Of a stretch of DNA of 17,745 bases, positions 6,397 to 14,929 are shown piece after piece. Positions within the stretch are counted from its first letter, which is position 1. Each line of letters begins with the position of its first letter. A model generated the notes under the pieces. The model was not told the DNA's origin and did not search any database. It saw only the letters and a list, made by a program, of their open reading frames with translations. Location of the stretch: NCBI GenBank assembly GCA_002373535.1, contig DFKL01000096.1:1-17745 (forward strand). Direction: 5' to 3'. The position numbers and the translations under genes are program-made. Source of the stretch: Prevotellaceae bacterium UBA3646. Lineage in GTDB: Bacteria > Bacteroidota > Bacteroidia > Bacteroidales > Bacteroidaceae.

Positions 6397-7413
6397 ATGA
6401 AGGTAGCCATTGTAGGAGCAAGCGGTGCCGTAGGACAAGAGTTCCTTCGCGTACTGGACGAGAGAAACTTTCCCGTAGACGAGTTGCTGCTGTTCGGCAG
6501 TCAGCGCAGCGCAGGAACCAAGTACACATTCCGAGGCAAGGAGATAGAAGTCCGTCTCCTTCAGCACAACGACGATTTCCGTGGCGTAGATATCGCTTTC
6601 ACCAGTGCCGGTGCCGGCATCAGCCGTGATTATGCCCAGACCATCACACGCTATGGAGCCGTCATGATAGACAACTCCAGCGCCTTCCGCATGGATCAGG
6701 ACGTCCCCCTCGTCGTCCCCGAATGCAATGCCGCTGATGCCCTCCAGCGTCCACGTGGTATAATCGCCAATCCCAACTGCACCACTATTATGATGGTTGT
6801 AGCCCTTCAGGCACTTGAGAACATCAGCCATATCAGACGCATTCATGTCGCCAGCTACCAAGCCGCCAGCGGGGCAGGAGCCTCCGCCATGGCCGAGCTT
6901 GTTCAGCAATACCGTCAGGTTCTTGCAGGCGAAGAACCGACTGTTGAGAAGTTTGCCTACCAGCTTGCCTTCAATGTCATACCACAGATTGACACCTTCA
7001 CCGACAACGGCTATACCAAGGAAGAGATGAAGATGTACAACGAGACTAAGAAGATTATGCATACCGATGCCGACTGCTCTGCAATGTGCGTCCGTGTCCC
7101 CTCCCTGCGCTGCCATAGCGAGAGCGTCTGGGCTGAGACCGAGCGTCCCGTCAGCGTAGCCGAGTTCCGTGAGGCTGTCCGCAACGGTCAGGGGCTGCAG
7201 CTCGAAGACGATATCGCCGACAGACGATATCCCATGCCGTTGTTCCACGAGAACTGCGACGATGTATACGTCGGCCGTATACGCAAGGATCTCGCCAATC
7301 CCAACGGAATAACGTTCTGGCTTGTCAGCGACCAGATCAAGAAAGGCGCCGCTCTCAACGCAGTCCAGATAGCCGAGTGGCTCATCGCCAACGACCCGGC
7401 CTTCTGCAGATAG
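6397..7413 (+). CDS. asd: Aspartate-semialdehyde dehydrogenase
   Basis: A 338-residue enzyme that reduces aspartyl phosphate to aspartate semialdehyde with NADPH, the branch point to lysine/diaminopimelate (and so peptidoglycan), threonine and methionine. Visible features are the Rossmann loop VGASGAVGQEF (6-16), phosphate/substrate segment DNSSAFRMD (92-100), catalytic Cys128 in NPNCTT, YQAASGAG (154-161), and VPSLRCHSES (234-243) with the general-acid His240. Length is typical. I start at ATG 6397 (MKVAIVGASG), which begins directly at the first beta strand; an upstream TTG at 6358 overlaps the predicted -7 box and is rejected. It is a single-gene unit, convergent with rseP and separated from it by a long hairpin. 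Confidence 0.97.
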   Translation: MKVAIVGASGAVGQEFLRVLDERNFPVDELLLFGSQRSAGTKYTFRGKEIEVRLLQHNDDFRGVDIAFTSAGAGISRDYAQTITRYGAVMIDNSSAFRMDQDVPLVVPECNAADALQRPRGIIANPNCTTIMMVVALQALENISHIRRIHVASYQAASGAGASAMAELVQQYRQVLAGEEPTVEKFAYQLAFNVIPQIDTFTDNGYTKEEMKMYNETKKIMHTDADCSAMCVRVPSLRCHSESVWAETERPVSVAEFREAVRNGQGLQLEDDIADRRYPMPLFHENCDDVYVGRIRKDLANPNGITFWLVSDQIKKGAALNAVQIAEWLIANDPAFCR

Positions 7414-7440
7414 CCTTGTCCGTAGTCTATGTATATACGC

Positions 7441-7474
7441 AAATGCCGTGTAGGGATATCCCCACGCGGCATTT
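7441..7474. terminator. Long hairpin between convergent asd and rseP
   Basis: The 34 bases from 7441 to 7474 form a nearly perfect dyad: arms AAATGCCGTGT and ACGCGGCATTT (one T-G pair), then one A/C mismatch and a GGGAT/ATCCC core. It lies 27 bp past asd and 25 bp past the rseP stop. Neither side has a proper T-run, so termination is likely but may not be purely intrinsic. Confidence 0.6.
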
Positions 7475-7499
7475 GTCATATATCAGTTTTCAGTATCCT

Positions 7500-8933
7500 C
7501 TATAGGATAAACTTCACTATGTCGTTACCCATCGCCAGCACCATCAGGGCACACAGCATCATCAGGCCTGTTTTCTCAATGATGTCCATAGCTTTTGGCG
7601 ACGGTTTGTGCCCAGTGATGCCCTCATACAGTAACAGCACGATATGACCGCCGTCCAGTCCCGGGATGGGCAGGATGTTCATGACAGCCAGTATAATACT
7701 TATAAATGCCGTCAGGTTCCAGAACCGCTGCCAGTCCCATGCGTCAGGGAAGATGCTGCCTATAGTGATAAACGAGCCCACGCTCTCGGCACCTTCGCGC
7801 GTAAACAGATATTTCAGCGAGCTTACATAGTTAGTCAGCGTCTCCCATCCGTACGCACACCCGGCAGGGATACACTCTGCCATACTATAGTCGATATGCC
7901 TCGTCTCTATTTTCTCCAGATGTTTTGTGTCCCAGATAACGCCCATCAGCATCTCGTTGTTCAGATGCATCGTTACCGTGTCAGGTGAAACCGTTCCCTT
8001 TTGCAATACCACGGCTCTCAGGGTCATAGCCTCTGCGCTGTCCTTCGCCGTACACCCTTCGCTTGCCAGGATGTCCTTTCGTGCAGCAATCATCATCTGC
8101 ACGTCACTCTGGTCAGTCAGCGTGTCACCGTCTATACTCAATATCAGAGCCCCTGACCTTATCCCTGCCGCCTCGGCCGCCATGCCCGGCGCAACCTCGG
8201 CAACGACCGTCGGAACCGGCAAGGCCAGGAACCTCGGCGTATGCATCATCTCCAGCAGGTTCACACCCTCCTCCGGCATCACGATGTCTACTTCAGTCCG
8301 TTTGCCATTAGTCGTTTCGTCCCTTCGCAGCACCGTCACCGTTTCTGCCTCGGAGATATCGCTTATCAGGGCTCCGGAGAAGCTCTCAATCTCCTTCCCG
8401 TCAATTCTCACAGGAATATCCCCGTTACGGAAACCTATTTCCTTGGCCATGGAACTATATACTAGGCCACTCTTGATGTTACGCATAGGGACTATGTCCT
8501 GTCCCCATGTAAACATAACCGCCGAATACAGGACCAGAGCCGTGATGAAGTTCATCAGCACGCCGCCGAACATAATCATGAACCGTTTCCACACCGGCTT
8601 CGAGCTGAAGTCGTAGTCATGCACCTCCGTGCCAACGTCCTTTGCACTTTTTGTCTCGTCCACCATGCCGGCAATACTCACATATCCGCCCAGTGGTACC
8701 CATCCTATGCCATATTCAGTCTCGTTGTCCTTGAAATAGGGGAACAACCGTGTAAACCACCTGTCCCTCGTTGAGAACAAGTGAAAATACGGGTTAAAGA
8801 ACAAATAGAATTTCTCCACTCTCACCCCGCTTATTTTCGCGAAGAAGAAGTGACCTCCCTCATGCAGGGCCACCAGCAGGCTCAGACAGCAAATCAACTG
8901 GAAAGCCTTGATCAGAATCAAATTTATATCCAT
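7500..8933 (-). CDS. rseP: RIP metalloprotease RseP (site-2 protease family)
   Basis: A 477-residue intramembrane zinc protease. The first membrane helix carries HEGGH (His24, Glu25, His28), the zinc site, and the C-terminal half carries NILPIPGLDGG (419-429) with the third ligand Asp427. GGVLMNFITALVL (about 123-135) matches the conserved G-x3-N membrane motif. Between the catalytic halves are two periplasmic PDZ-like regions (about 150-220 and 240-350), the second with VAPGMAAEAAGIRSGALIL. The family cleaves anti-sigma factors and leftover signal peptides in the inner membrane. It is somewhat longer than the usual 440-450 residues because of the inter-PDZ region. It is the last gene of the minus-strand cluster, 30 bp after dxr. 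Confidence 0.95.
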   Translation of the reverse strand: MDINLILIKAFQLICCLSLLVALHEGGHFFFAKISGVRVEKFYLFFNPYFHLFSTRDRWFTRLFPYFKDNETEYGIGWVPLGGYVSIAGMVDETKSAKDVGTEVHDYDFSSKPVWKRFMIMFGGVLMNFITALVLYSAVMFTWGQDIVPMRNIKSGLVYSSMAKEIGFRNGDIPVRIDGKEIESFSGALISDISEAETVTVLRRDETTNGKRTEVDIVMPEEGVNLLEMMHTPRFLALPVPTVVAEVAPGMAAEAAGIRSGALILSIDGDTLTDQSDVQMMIAARKDILASEGCTAKDSAEAMTLRAVVLQKGTVSPDTVTMHLNNEMLMGVIWDTKHLEKIETRHIDYSMAECIPAGCAYGWETLTNYVSSLKYLFTREGAESVGSFITIGSIFPDAWDWQRFWNLTAFISIILAVMNILPIPGLDGGHIVLLLYEGITGHKPSPKAMDIIEKTGLMMLCALMVLAMGNDIVKFIL

Positions 8934-8963
8934 AAATCTAACAAATCTTGCAAAACCACGTTA

Positions 8964-10115
8964 TCACCTTCCTATAATTTCCTCCGCAGTACGGCGAGCT
9001 TCGGCGTCACATTCCATGTAGTCATCCAGACTCGGCGACTTTACGAAAGGTACACGAGACAGTGTCTTCCCGATTACCTCTGCCATCTGCAGGAACCTGC
9101 ATCTCCCTTCCCTGAAGGCCAGGTTTGCCACCTCGTTGGCAGCATTCACCACACATGGCGCGTTACCCCCTGTCCGTATAGCCTCATAGGCCAGTCTCAG
9201 GCATGGAAAACGCTCCATGTCAGGCCTTTCAAAAGTCAAGTCCTTCATCTCCCACCAGTCAATGCGTGGGAACGGACTCTTCAGTCTCCTGGGAAAAGAC
9301 ATTGCCAGCTGAATGGGCACGCGCATGTCCGGGGCACCCATCTGCCCCTTCACGGCACCATCGGCAAACTGCACTGCACTGTGCAGAATACTCTGCGGAT
9401 GCACCACCACCTGTATATGGTCGGCATCTACGTCAAACAGCCACTTCGCCTCGATCACCTCAAAGCCCTTGTTCATCATGCTCGCCGAGTCAATCGTTAT
9501 CTTGGCTCCCATCTCCCAGTTAGGATGCCTCAATGCCTCCTTTGCTGTCACATGCCCCATCTCCTCCAGGGACAAATTACGGAACGGCCCCCCGCTCGCC
9601 GTCAGGATAATCTTTTCAATCTCATCCTGCTCCCCCGTCAGGCATTGGAAAATTGCCGAGTGCTCACTGTCTACAGGCAGCAGCGGCACGCCATGCACCC
9701 TGCACAGTTCCGTTACTATTTCTCCGGCCACCACCAACGTCTCCTTGTTAGCCAGGGCAATAGCCTTTCCGGCCTTTATGGCAGCAATCGTGGGTCTCAG
9801 TCCGCTAAATCCCACTAACGCCGTCAGGACCATGTCCACAGGCCCCATCGTCACCACCTGACATAAAGCCTCGCTGCCGGCATAGACCTGAATCGGCAAG
9901 TCTGCCAAGGCATCGCGGACCATCTCGTATGCCCCCTCGTCGGCAATCACCACCGCCGCTGGCACAAACTCCCTCGCCTGCTTTATCAGCAACTCCGCGT
10001 TACGCCCTGCGGTCAGCACATAAGCCTCGAACAAATCCCCATGCTCACGGATTACATCCAGCGCCTGGGTTCCGATTGAGCCAGTCGAGCCCAGAATACA
10101 CAATCTACGCTTCAT
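8964..10115 (-). CDS. dxr: 1-deoxy-D-xylulose 5-phosphate reductoisomerase
   Basis: A 383-residue enzyme that converts DXP to 2-C-methyl-D-erythritol 4-phosphate with NADPH, the committed step of the MEP isoprenoid pathway. Motifs seen are the NADPH loop GSTGSIG (9-15), LANKETLV (121-128), metal ligands Asp149 and Glu151 in VDSEHSAIFQCL, flexible substrate loop SGGPFRN (174-180), and PNWEMGAKITIDSASMMNKG (198-217) followed by Glu222 of VIEA, the third metal ligand. Length is normal. The ATG overlaps the rimM stop by 4 bp (ATGA), implying coupled translation. This is the fosmidomycin target. Confidence 0.98.
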   Translation of the reverse strand: MKRRLCILGSTGSIGTQALDVIREHGDLFEAYVLTAGRNAELLIKQAREFVPAAVVIADEGAYEMVRDALADLPIQVYAGSEALCQVVTMGPVDMVLTALVGFSGLRPTIAAIKAGKAIALANKETLVVAGEIVTELCRVHGVPLLPVDSEHSAIFQCLTGEQDEIEKIILTASGGPFRNLSLEEMGHVTAKEALRHPNWEMGAKITIDSASMMNKGFEVIEAKWLFDVDADHIQVVVHPQSILHSAVQFADGAVKGQMGAPDMRVPIQLAMSFPRRLKSPFPRIDWWEMKDLTFERPDMERFPCLRLAYEAIRTGGNAPCVVNAANEVANLAFREGRCRFLQMAEVIGKTLSRVPFVKSPSLDDYMECDAEARRTAEEIIGR

Positions 10116-10615
10116 AAGTCCAATAAACCTTCCGGAATCCTCATATACACAGTCCTCCCTTCCGCGTCAATACATTCAATCAGCGGTTCAGCGGCAGGAA
10201 TCAGGATTCCGTTTACCTCAAATACCACGTTTGCCGTACTGTCATCCACACGGCCGATGCAGCCCAGGCAGCCAGCCTTGCAATCCACCACCTGCCAACC
10301 GGTCAGGCGTCTCCATGCCGGTATCTCGCCTTCCTCCTGCACGGGCGTCAGTTCTTCGGGGAAGTACACGTCACACCCTACAAACTCTGACGCACGGTCG
10401 GCATCGTCAATGTCGCGGAATTTCATCAGGGCCGTCGTGTCATTGCGGAACCGCCATTCCTCCAGGAAGAACGGGACCGGCAACCCCTCTACCTCCAGGA
10501 ATACATAGTCTGCATCCGCCCTGTCCCACACGTCGTCCGTAAACGACATTGCCAGTTCGCCCCTCACGCCATGCGTCCTGGTCAGGCAACCGATCTTGTA
10601 CAGCGTCCCCGTCAT
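10112..10615 (-). CDS. rimM: 16S rRNA processing / ribosome maturation factor RimM
   Basis: A 167-residue protein with the N-terminal RimM beta-barrel (about 1-90, opening YKIGCLTRTHGVRGEL) and a C-terminal PRC-barrel (about 100-167, GWQVVDCKAGCLGCIGRVDD and IPAAEPLIECIDAEGRTVYM). RimM binds S19 and assists 30S head assembly. The length fits the family. It overlaps murA upstream and dxr downstream by 4 bp each. The usual partners trmD and rpsP are absent from the neighbourhood, while the DUF4290-murA-rimM-dxr-rseP order is, as I recall, common in Bacteroidota. Confidence 0.95.
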   Translation of the reverse strand: MTGTLYKIGCLTRTHGVRGELAMSFTDDVWDRADADYVFLEVEGLPVPFFLEEWRFRNDTTALMKFRDIDDADRASEFVGCDVYFPEELTPVQEEGEIPAWRRLTGWQVVDCKAGCLGCIGRVDDSTANVVFEVNGILIPAAEPLIECIDAEGRTVYMRIPEGLLDL

Positions 10616-11919
10616 TCCTCTCTCCTTATCCTTGCCCCCAAGGCATTCAGCCTTCCCTCGATGTTCTCATATCCACGGTCAATCTGGCCTATGTTGTCAA
10701 TCCTGCTTACCCCTGTCGCACACATCGCGGCAATCAGCAGTGCAATGCCGGCGCGGATGTCAGGACTCGTCATCCTCCCTGCGCGCAGCTGGAATTCCTT
10801 GTTATGCCCCACGACCACTGCACGGTGAGGGTCACATAGTATTATCTGCGCCCCCATGTCAATCAGTTTGTCCACAAAAAACAGTCTGCTCTCAAACATC
10901 TTCTGGTGAATCAGTACGCTGCCCTTTGCCTGTGTTGCCACCACCAGCAGCACACTCAGCAGGTCAGGGGTCAGCCCTGGCCATGGAGCATCGGCAATCG
11001 TCATGAAAGATCCGTCCAGGAACGACTCTATTTCATAATGCTCCTGTTTCGGGACAAAGATGTCGTCCCCGCTAACCTCCAGCCTGATACCCAGTCTGCG
11101 GAACGTGTCAGGGATAATCCCCAGCTGCTCATATTTCACGTCCCTTATGGTGACACCCTCGCCGCACATCGCTGCCAAGCCTATAAACGAGCCTACCTCG
11201 ATCATGTCTGGCAAGATTGTGTGCGTGGCGCCGTGCAATGCCTCCACTCCCACTATCGTCAGCAGGTTCGAGGCAATTCCGCTTATCCTGGCACCCATCG
11301 CGTTCAGCAGGTGGCACAGTTGCTGCAGGTAAGGCTCGCATGCCGCATTGTATATCGTCGTACAGCCCTTTGCCAGTACGGCCGCCATTATAATGTTCGC
11401 CGTACCAGTCACAGAAGCCTCGTCCAGCAACATATACGCTCCGTTCAGCCTTTCCGCACGAATGTCAAACACCCCACGCTCGGCATCATAGTCAAACATC
11501 GCCCCCAACTTCTTGAATCCCAGGAAATGCGTATCCAGTCTCCTTCTCCCTATCTTGTCTCCACCCGGCTTGCTCACCATGGCATGGCCGAAACGCGCAA
11601 TCAGCGGCCCTATCAGCAGCACGCTGCCCCTCAGTTTCGAACAACGTTCAAGAAACTCGTCACACTCCAGATACTGCAGGTCCACCTCGTCTGCCTGGAA
11701 CGTCATGTCCCCCTTGCCGTGTCTCGTCACCTTCACCCCTATGTCCTCCAGGAGACCGATCTGGTTGTTCACGTCAGCGATGTCCGGAATGTTTTTTATA
11801 CGTACCGGCTCGTCCGTCAGCAACGAGGCACACAACACCTGCAGAGCCTCGTTCTTGGCCCCCTGCGGCTTGATCTCGCCCTTCACCTGGTGGCCACCCT
11901 CAATAATAAATGCTGCCAT
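10612..11919 (-). CDS. murA: UDP-N-acetylglucosamine 1-carboxyvinyltransferase, Asp-type active site
   Basis: A 435-residue EPSP-synthase-like enzyme that transfers enolpyruvate from PEP to UDP-GlcNAc, the first committed step of peptidoglycan synthesis in the cytosol. It has Lys22-Asn23 (PQGAKNEALQ), the LRGSVLLIGPLIARFG strand (96-111), and late SPDIRAGIALLIAA holding the catalytic Arg region. The active-site loop reads KPGGDKIGRRRLD: Asp121 (codon 11557-11559) stands where most MurA enzymes have the Cys alkylated by fosfomycin. Asp at this site retains activity and gives fosfomycin resistance in characterised enzymes (for example Mycobacterium and Chlamydia), so intrinsic resistance is predicted. 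It begins 21 bp after the DUF4290 gene and overlaps rimM by 4 bp. Confidence 0.97.
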   Translation of the reverse strand: MAAFIIEGGHQVKGEIKPQGAKNEALQVLCASLLTDEPVRIKNIPDIADVNNQIGLLEDIGVKVTRHGKGDMTFQADEVDLQYLECDEFLERCSKLRGSVLLIGPLIARFGHAMVSKPGGDKIGRRRLDTHFLGFKKLGAMFDYDAERGVFDIRAERLNGAYMLLDEASVTGTANIIMAAVLAKGCTTIYNAACEPYLQQLCHLLNAMGARISGIASNLLTIVGVEALHGATHTILPDMIEVGSFIGLAAMCGEGVTIRDVKYEQLGIIPDTFRRLGIRLEVSGDDIFVPKQEHYEIESFLDGSFMTIADAPWPGLTPDLLSVLLVVATQAKGSVLIHQKMFESRLFFVDKLIDMGAQIILCDPHRAVVVGHNKEFQLRAGRMTSPDIRAGIALLIAAMCATGVSRIDNIGQIDRGYENIEGRLNALGARIRREE

Positions 11920-11940
11920 ATGTCAGTCCGAGCTTCTGTA

Positions 11941-12531
11941 TTATTTCTTTCTCTTTCTCACCATTCCTGTACTCATCGTCTTCAGCGGAGCGAAACGATG
12001 TCCCTCCAATGCCTCGGCCACCGTGCCGCCGCAATACTCATTCACGTCCCTTGCCACTTTGTCCTCACTCATCACGTCTGGATTCCACGAGAACAGACTC
12101 TGCTTCATCTGGTCAGCAACCTGTAGCGTCAGTGCCTCACGTTCCTCTCCCTCCGGCATCTTTGCCAAGGTCTCCAGCGCCTTTTCCAGGATACGCCCGT
12201 AGTAACGCGCCTTTATCTTCCCCTGTGGCAGTGACATTGGTTCGGGACGCTCGTTCACTTCCTCTCTTTTCACTATTTCCACGGGATAGTCAATGTCCAG
12301 TCTGAAGTTACTTATCATCGCCAGGTGGTTCCACAGTTTCTGCTGCACATCCGCATTCGCTAGTCTTTCCTGTCCGATGTTGGCCATCACAGCTACTATA
12401 GCCTGGGCACATCGCAGCCGCTCATCGCGGTCGTCTATTCCCACGCAATACTCCACCATGTCCTGCACCACCCGGCCATACTCTGCCATTGCCATGTGCA
12501 CACGCTCCGTATTATAGTCAATCTTGCTCAT
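11941..12531 (-). CDS. DUF4290 family protein, unknown function
   Basis: A 196-residue protein beginning MSKIDYNTERVHMAMAEYGR, which I recognise as the Bacteroidota-restricted DUF4290 family. It has no signal peptide or membrane segment and looks helical and cytosolic: a helical N-terminal half including QKLWNHLAMISNFRLDIDYP (about 64-83), a middle segment PMSLPQGKIKARYYGRILE, and a very basic tail KTMSTGMVRKRKK that might contact nucleic acid or the ribosome. No catalytic motif is evident. It sits directly upstream of murA and overlaps tsaB by 4 bp. The conserved link to murA suggests an envelope or division role, but function is unknown. Confidence 0.88.
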   Translation of the reverse strand: MSKIDYNTERVHMAMAEYGRVVQDMVEYCVGIDDRDERLRCAQAIVAVMANIGQERLANADVQQKLWNHLAMISNFRLDIDYPVEIVKREEVNERPEPMSLPQGKIKARYYGRILEKALETLAKMPEGEEREALTLQVADQMKQSLFSWNPDVMSEDKVARDVNEYCGGTVAEALEGHRFAPLKTMSTGMVRKRKK

Positions 12532-13220
12532 ATCAGTTTTTTAGGTTTTGTAGCCATGAACTCCTTCAGGTAAAAAGGCTCAAAATAAGCCGTATCCGCA
12601 ATTCTGCCCTCACGCAGTCTCTTCTCTGCCAACGGAGCCATGTTTGCCGCCAGCGGCACGATGTCCGGTATGAATACCGCATTCCTGTGCTTTATCACCT
12701 CCCTGCACTTTTCTGCACCGTTTCCGAAGAATACCACCTGGCCGCGCTCCAGAAACTCACCATACGACTCAGCGTCCACGATGTCGGCACCGACTTCACG
12801 TACACACCTCAGCGATCTGTCATACACCCCGGCATAAACCTCCATTCTCCTCGCGTCAATCATAGGTATTAGCATGGCATCCTCCGCAATCTCCTCATGG
12901 TACAACAGCACAGGCACGCATAGCAGTTCCAGCGTCGGCACTCCTATCAGCGGGACGTTACGCCCATAGGCAACACCCTTTGCCATGCTCACGCCAATCC
13001 TCAGGCCGGTATAGCTTCCTGGACCCTCGCTCACAGCCACTGCATCCAGCGGGATCGCGTGACTTTCGGCAAAACTCAATGCGTTCTGCGTAAAAACACC
13101 ACATTTCACCGAGTGCGACGGACCCTCGCGGTCCACTTCCCGGTAAATCACGTTATTATCCTCCGCCACAGCCACGCTGCAGACCTCTGTACTTGTCTCA
13201 ATACACAGAATCGTAGCCAT
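12528..13220 (-). CDS. tsaB: tRNA threonylcarbamoyladenosine biosynthesis protein TsaB
   Basis: A 230-residue ASKHA-fold protein. ILCIETSTEVCSVAVA (4-19) is the first phosphate-like motif and SEGPGSYTGLRIGVSMAKG (64-82) the family hallmark, followed by IPMIDARRMEVYAGVYD. TsaB forms the scaffold for TsaD (with TsaE) in t6A modification at position 37 of ANN-decoding tRNAs. The partners are not in this window. I start at ATG 13220-13218, directly before the first strand; a reading frame extends 16 codons further upstream but inside gmk. The gmk stop and this start overlap by one base (TGATG), and the 3' end overlaps the DUF4290 gene by 4 bp. Confidence 0.95.
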   Translation of the reverse strand: MATILCIETSTEVCSVAVAEDNNVIYREVDREGPSHSVKCGVFTQNALSFAESHAIPLDAVAVSEGPGSYTGLRIGVSMAKGVAYGRNVPLIGVPTLELLCVPVLLYHEEIAEDAMLIPMIDARRMEVYAGVYDRSLRCVREVGADIVDAESYGEFLERGQVVFFGNGAEKCREVIKHRNAVFIPDIVPLAANMAPLAEKRLREGRIADTAYFEPFYLKEFMATKPKKLI

Positions 13221-13807
13221 CAATCCAAGAAATTCCTGATTAACTCCAGCGTTTCCGCCTTCGCACATTCCAGATCGTCATTCACCACCACATGGTCAAA
13301 CTGCCCGGCAAATGACATCTCATACTCAGCCTTTTCCAGCCTCGTCCTTATCTGCTCCGGCGAGTCAGAGCCACGTCCCTCCAGCCTCCGTCGCAGTTCA
13401 TCCACCGACGGTGGTTGGATAAACACGCTCAACGCCCTCTCGCCAAATTGTCTCTTAATGTTCATCCCCCCCTTCACGTCAATGTCAAACACCACGTTCA
13501 CACCCCTTTCCAGATCAGCGGTTACCTGCTCGCGTAGCGTACCGTAGAACCTGTCCTTGTATACCTCCTCATATTCCAGAAAATCCCCCGCCGCAATCTT
13601 GCTGCGGAACTCCTCAGGCGACAGGAAGAAATACTCCACGCCATCTCTCTCCATCACCCCGTTGTTACAACGTGGCGGTCGCGACGTAGCACTGATGCTG
13701 AACGACATTCTCAACTCCGGATGCACCCTCATCAGCCACTGCACTATCGTACTCTTTCCGCTTCCGGACGGAGCCGAGAATATCAGACATTTACCCTTCA
13801 TATCCAT
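13220..13807 (-). CDS. gmk: Guanylate kinase
   Basis: A 195-residue P-loop kinase phosphorylating GMP to GDP. It has SAPSGSGKST (11-20, Walker A), SISATSRPPR with GVEYFF (GMP-binding domain), EFLEYEEVYKDRFYGT, and VVFDIDVKGGMNIKRQF (Walker B-like core). The C-terminal VNDDLECAKAETLELI closes the fold as expected, and the length is typical. Starts at GTG 13810, ATG 13807 or ATG 13801 are all in frame; I chose ATG 13807, which leaves 4 nt after the yicC stop. The yicC-gmk pairing is conserved in many bacteria. Confidence 0.97.
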   Translation of the reverse strand: MDMKGKCLIFSAPSGSGKSTIVQWLMRVHPELRMSFSISATSRPPRCNNGVMERDGVEYFFLSPEEFRSKIAAGDFLEYEEVYKDRFYGTLREQVTADLERGVNVVFDIDVKGGMNIKRQFGERALSVFIQPPSVDELRRRLEGRGSDSPEQIRTRLEKAEYEMSFAGQFDHVVVNDDLECAKAETLELIRNFLD

Positions 13808-13811
13808 CACG

Positions 13812-14690
13812 CTATAGCACGTTCAGTACCTGCTCCTTTATCTGTTCCAGTTCATCCTTCATCCTCACCACGATGTTCTGCATCTCCGCCTGGTTCGACT
13901 TCGAGCCCGTCGTGTTGATCTCCCTGCCCATTTCCTGGGCTATGAATCCCAGTTTCTTTCCCTGTCCGGGCTCACCGTCCATCGTGGTCCTGAAATATTC
14001 CAGATGGTTAGCCAGCCTCTGCTTCTCTTCGTTTATATCCAGTTTCTCGATATAGAAAATCATCTCCTGCTCCAGGCGGCCGCGGTCATATTCCACCTCC
14101 GGTATGGCCGTCAGGGCATCCGTCAGTCTTTGTCTTATCCTCTCCGTCCTTGCCTTCTCCAGAGGCTCAATGCTACGTAGCAATGAACCGATACTGTCCA
14201 GTTTCTCGACGAATTTCTTAGCCAGGGCCTCACCTTCCTGGATACGGAAGGCAATCAGCTGGTCCAGAGCCTCCCTCACCACTTTCGCAGCCACCGTCCA
14301 TTCCTCGTCCGTCAGTGTTTCCTGCCTGTCCTGCCGGCCCATCATGTCAGGCATACGCATTATCACCGCCCACGGATCCAACGGTGCCGGTATGTCCAGA
14401 TCCTTCGATATTTCACATATCTGCTTGTAGTAACTTGCCGCCAATGCGCTGTTTACCGTTGCGGCCTCCGCAGTCTCGTCACGCTCCACCCACAAGGCAA
14501 GCTCTACCTTGCCACGCTGCAGTAATGCCCCCGTTGTCGAGCGAATCTCCATTTCCTTCTCACGGTAGCACTGCGCGACTCTTGTGGACAGATCCAGCGA
14601 TTTGCTGTTCAGAGACTTCACCTCCGCCGTAATTTTCTTGTCCCCATATACGGCAGAAGCCTTGCCGTACCCAGTCATTGACAATATCAT
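13812..14690 (-). CDS. yicC: YicC family protein (putative endoribonuclease)
   Basis: A 292-residue protein with the family's opening ILSMTGYGKAS and an N-terminal YicC domain (about 1-155). The C-terminal DUF1732 domain (about 205-292) includes EVEYDRGRLEQEMIFYIEKLDINEE, a HLEYFR segment, GKKLGFIAQEMGREINTTGSKSN and a final helix ending in LNVL. E. coli YicC has been linked to RNA decay (RyhB) and members are reported as endoribonucleases; the role here is inferred from family. It is the first gene of the minus-strand cluster, with its own -7 box at 14720-14727. Confidence 0.95.
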   Translation of the reverse strand: MILSMTGYGKASAVYGDKKITAEVKSLNSKSLDLSTRVAQCYREKEMEIRSTTGALLQRGKVELALWVERDETAEAATVNSALAASYYKQICEISKDLDIPAPLDPWAVIMRMPDMMGRQDRQETLTDEEWTVAAKVVREALDQLIAFRIQEGEALAKKFVEKLDSIGSLLRSIEPLEKARTERIRQRLTDALTAIPEVEYDRGRLEQEMIFYIEKLDINEEKQRLANHLEYFRTTMDGEPGQGKKLGFIAQEMGREINTTGSKSNQAEMQNIVVRMKDELEQIKEQVLNVL

Positions 14691-14719
14691 AGATGCGTTA
14701 GTTTACAATAAATTTCGTG

Positions 14720-14727
14720 CAAATATA
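14720..14727 (-). promoter_or_regulatory. Predicted -7 box driving the yicC-to-rseP cluster
   Basis: Read on the minus strand, TATATTTG followed by CAC matches TAnnTTTG, 30 bp before the yicC ATG. A TTTG occurs 12 bp upstream, too close for a standard -33 element, so that part is unclear. No other strong box is seen between here and rseP. Confidence 0.55.
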
Positions 14728-14929
14728 CAAAAAAACGCCCAAATCACCTACGAAAAACACCACTTTAAGATCAGAGCTCATAGAATCTTCGTTTTTAACT
14801 AATCCGGGCGACAGGCAGGCAGTAAGGTAAACTCACACGTCCGGTACATTCCAACCGCCTCAAAATCAATATTTTAGCAATGGTAAAAGTAACAAATAAC
14901 ATAACACGCTGAAAATCAGCCACATAAAT

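Noticed and set aside
6352..7479. A 375-codon open frame on the minus strand opposite asd
   Set aside because: It is antisense to a clear, motif-complete asd, shows no recognisable motif, and is explained by the codon bias of asd leaving the opposite strand short of stops.
10906..12126. A 406-codon open frame on the plus strand opposite murA and DUF4290
   Set aside because: It spans two well-supported minus-strand genes; its translation is rich in His, Gln, Arg and Leu as expected for a shadow frame.
13221..13268. 16-residue N-terminal extension of TsaB
   Set aside because: It would lie within gmk and precede the conserved first strand; the TGATG overlap start is typical of the cluster.
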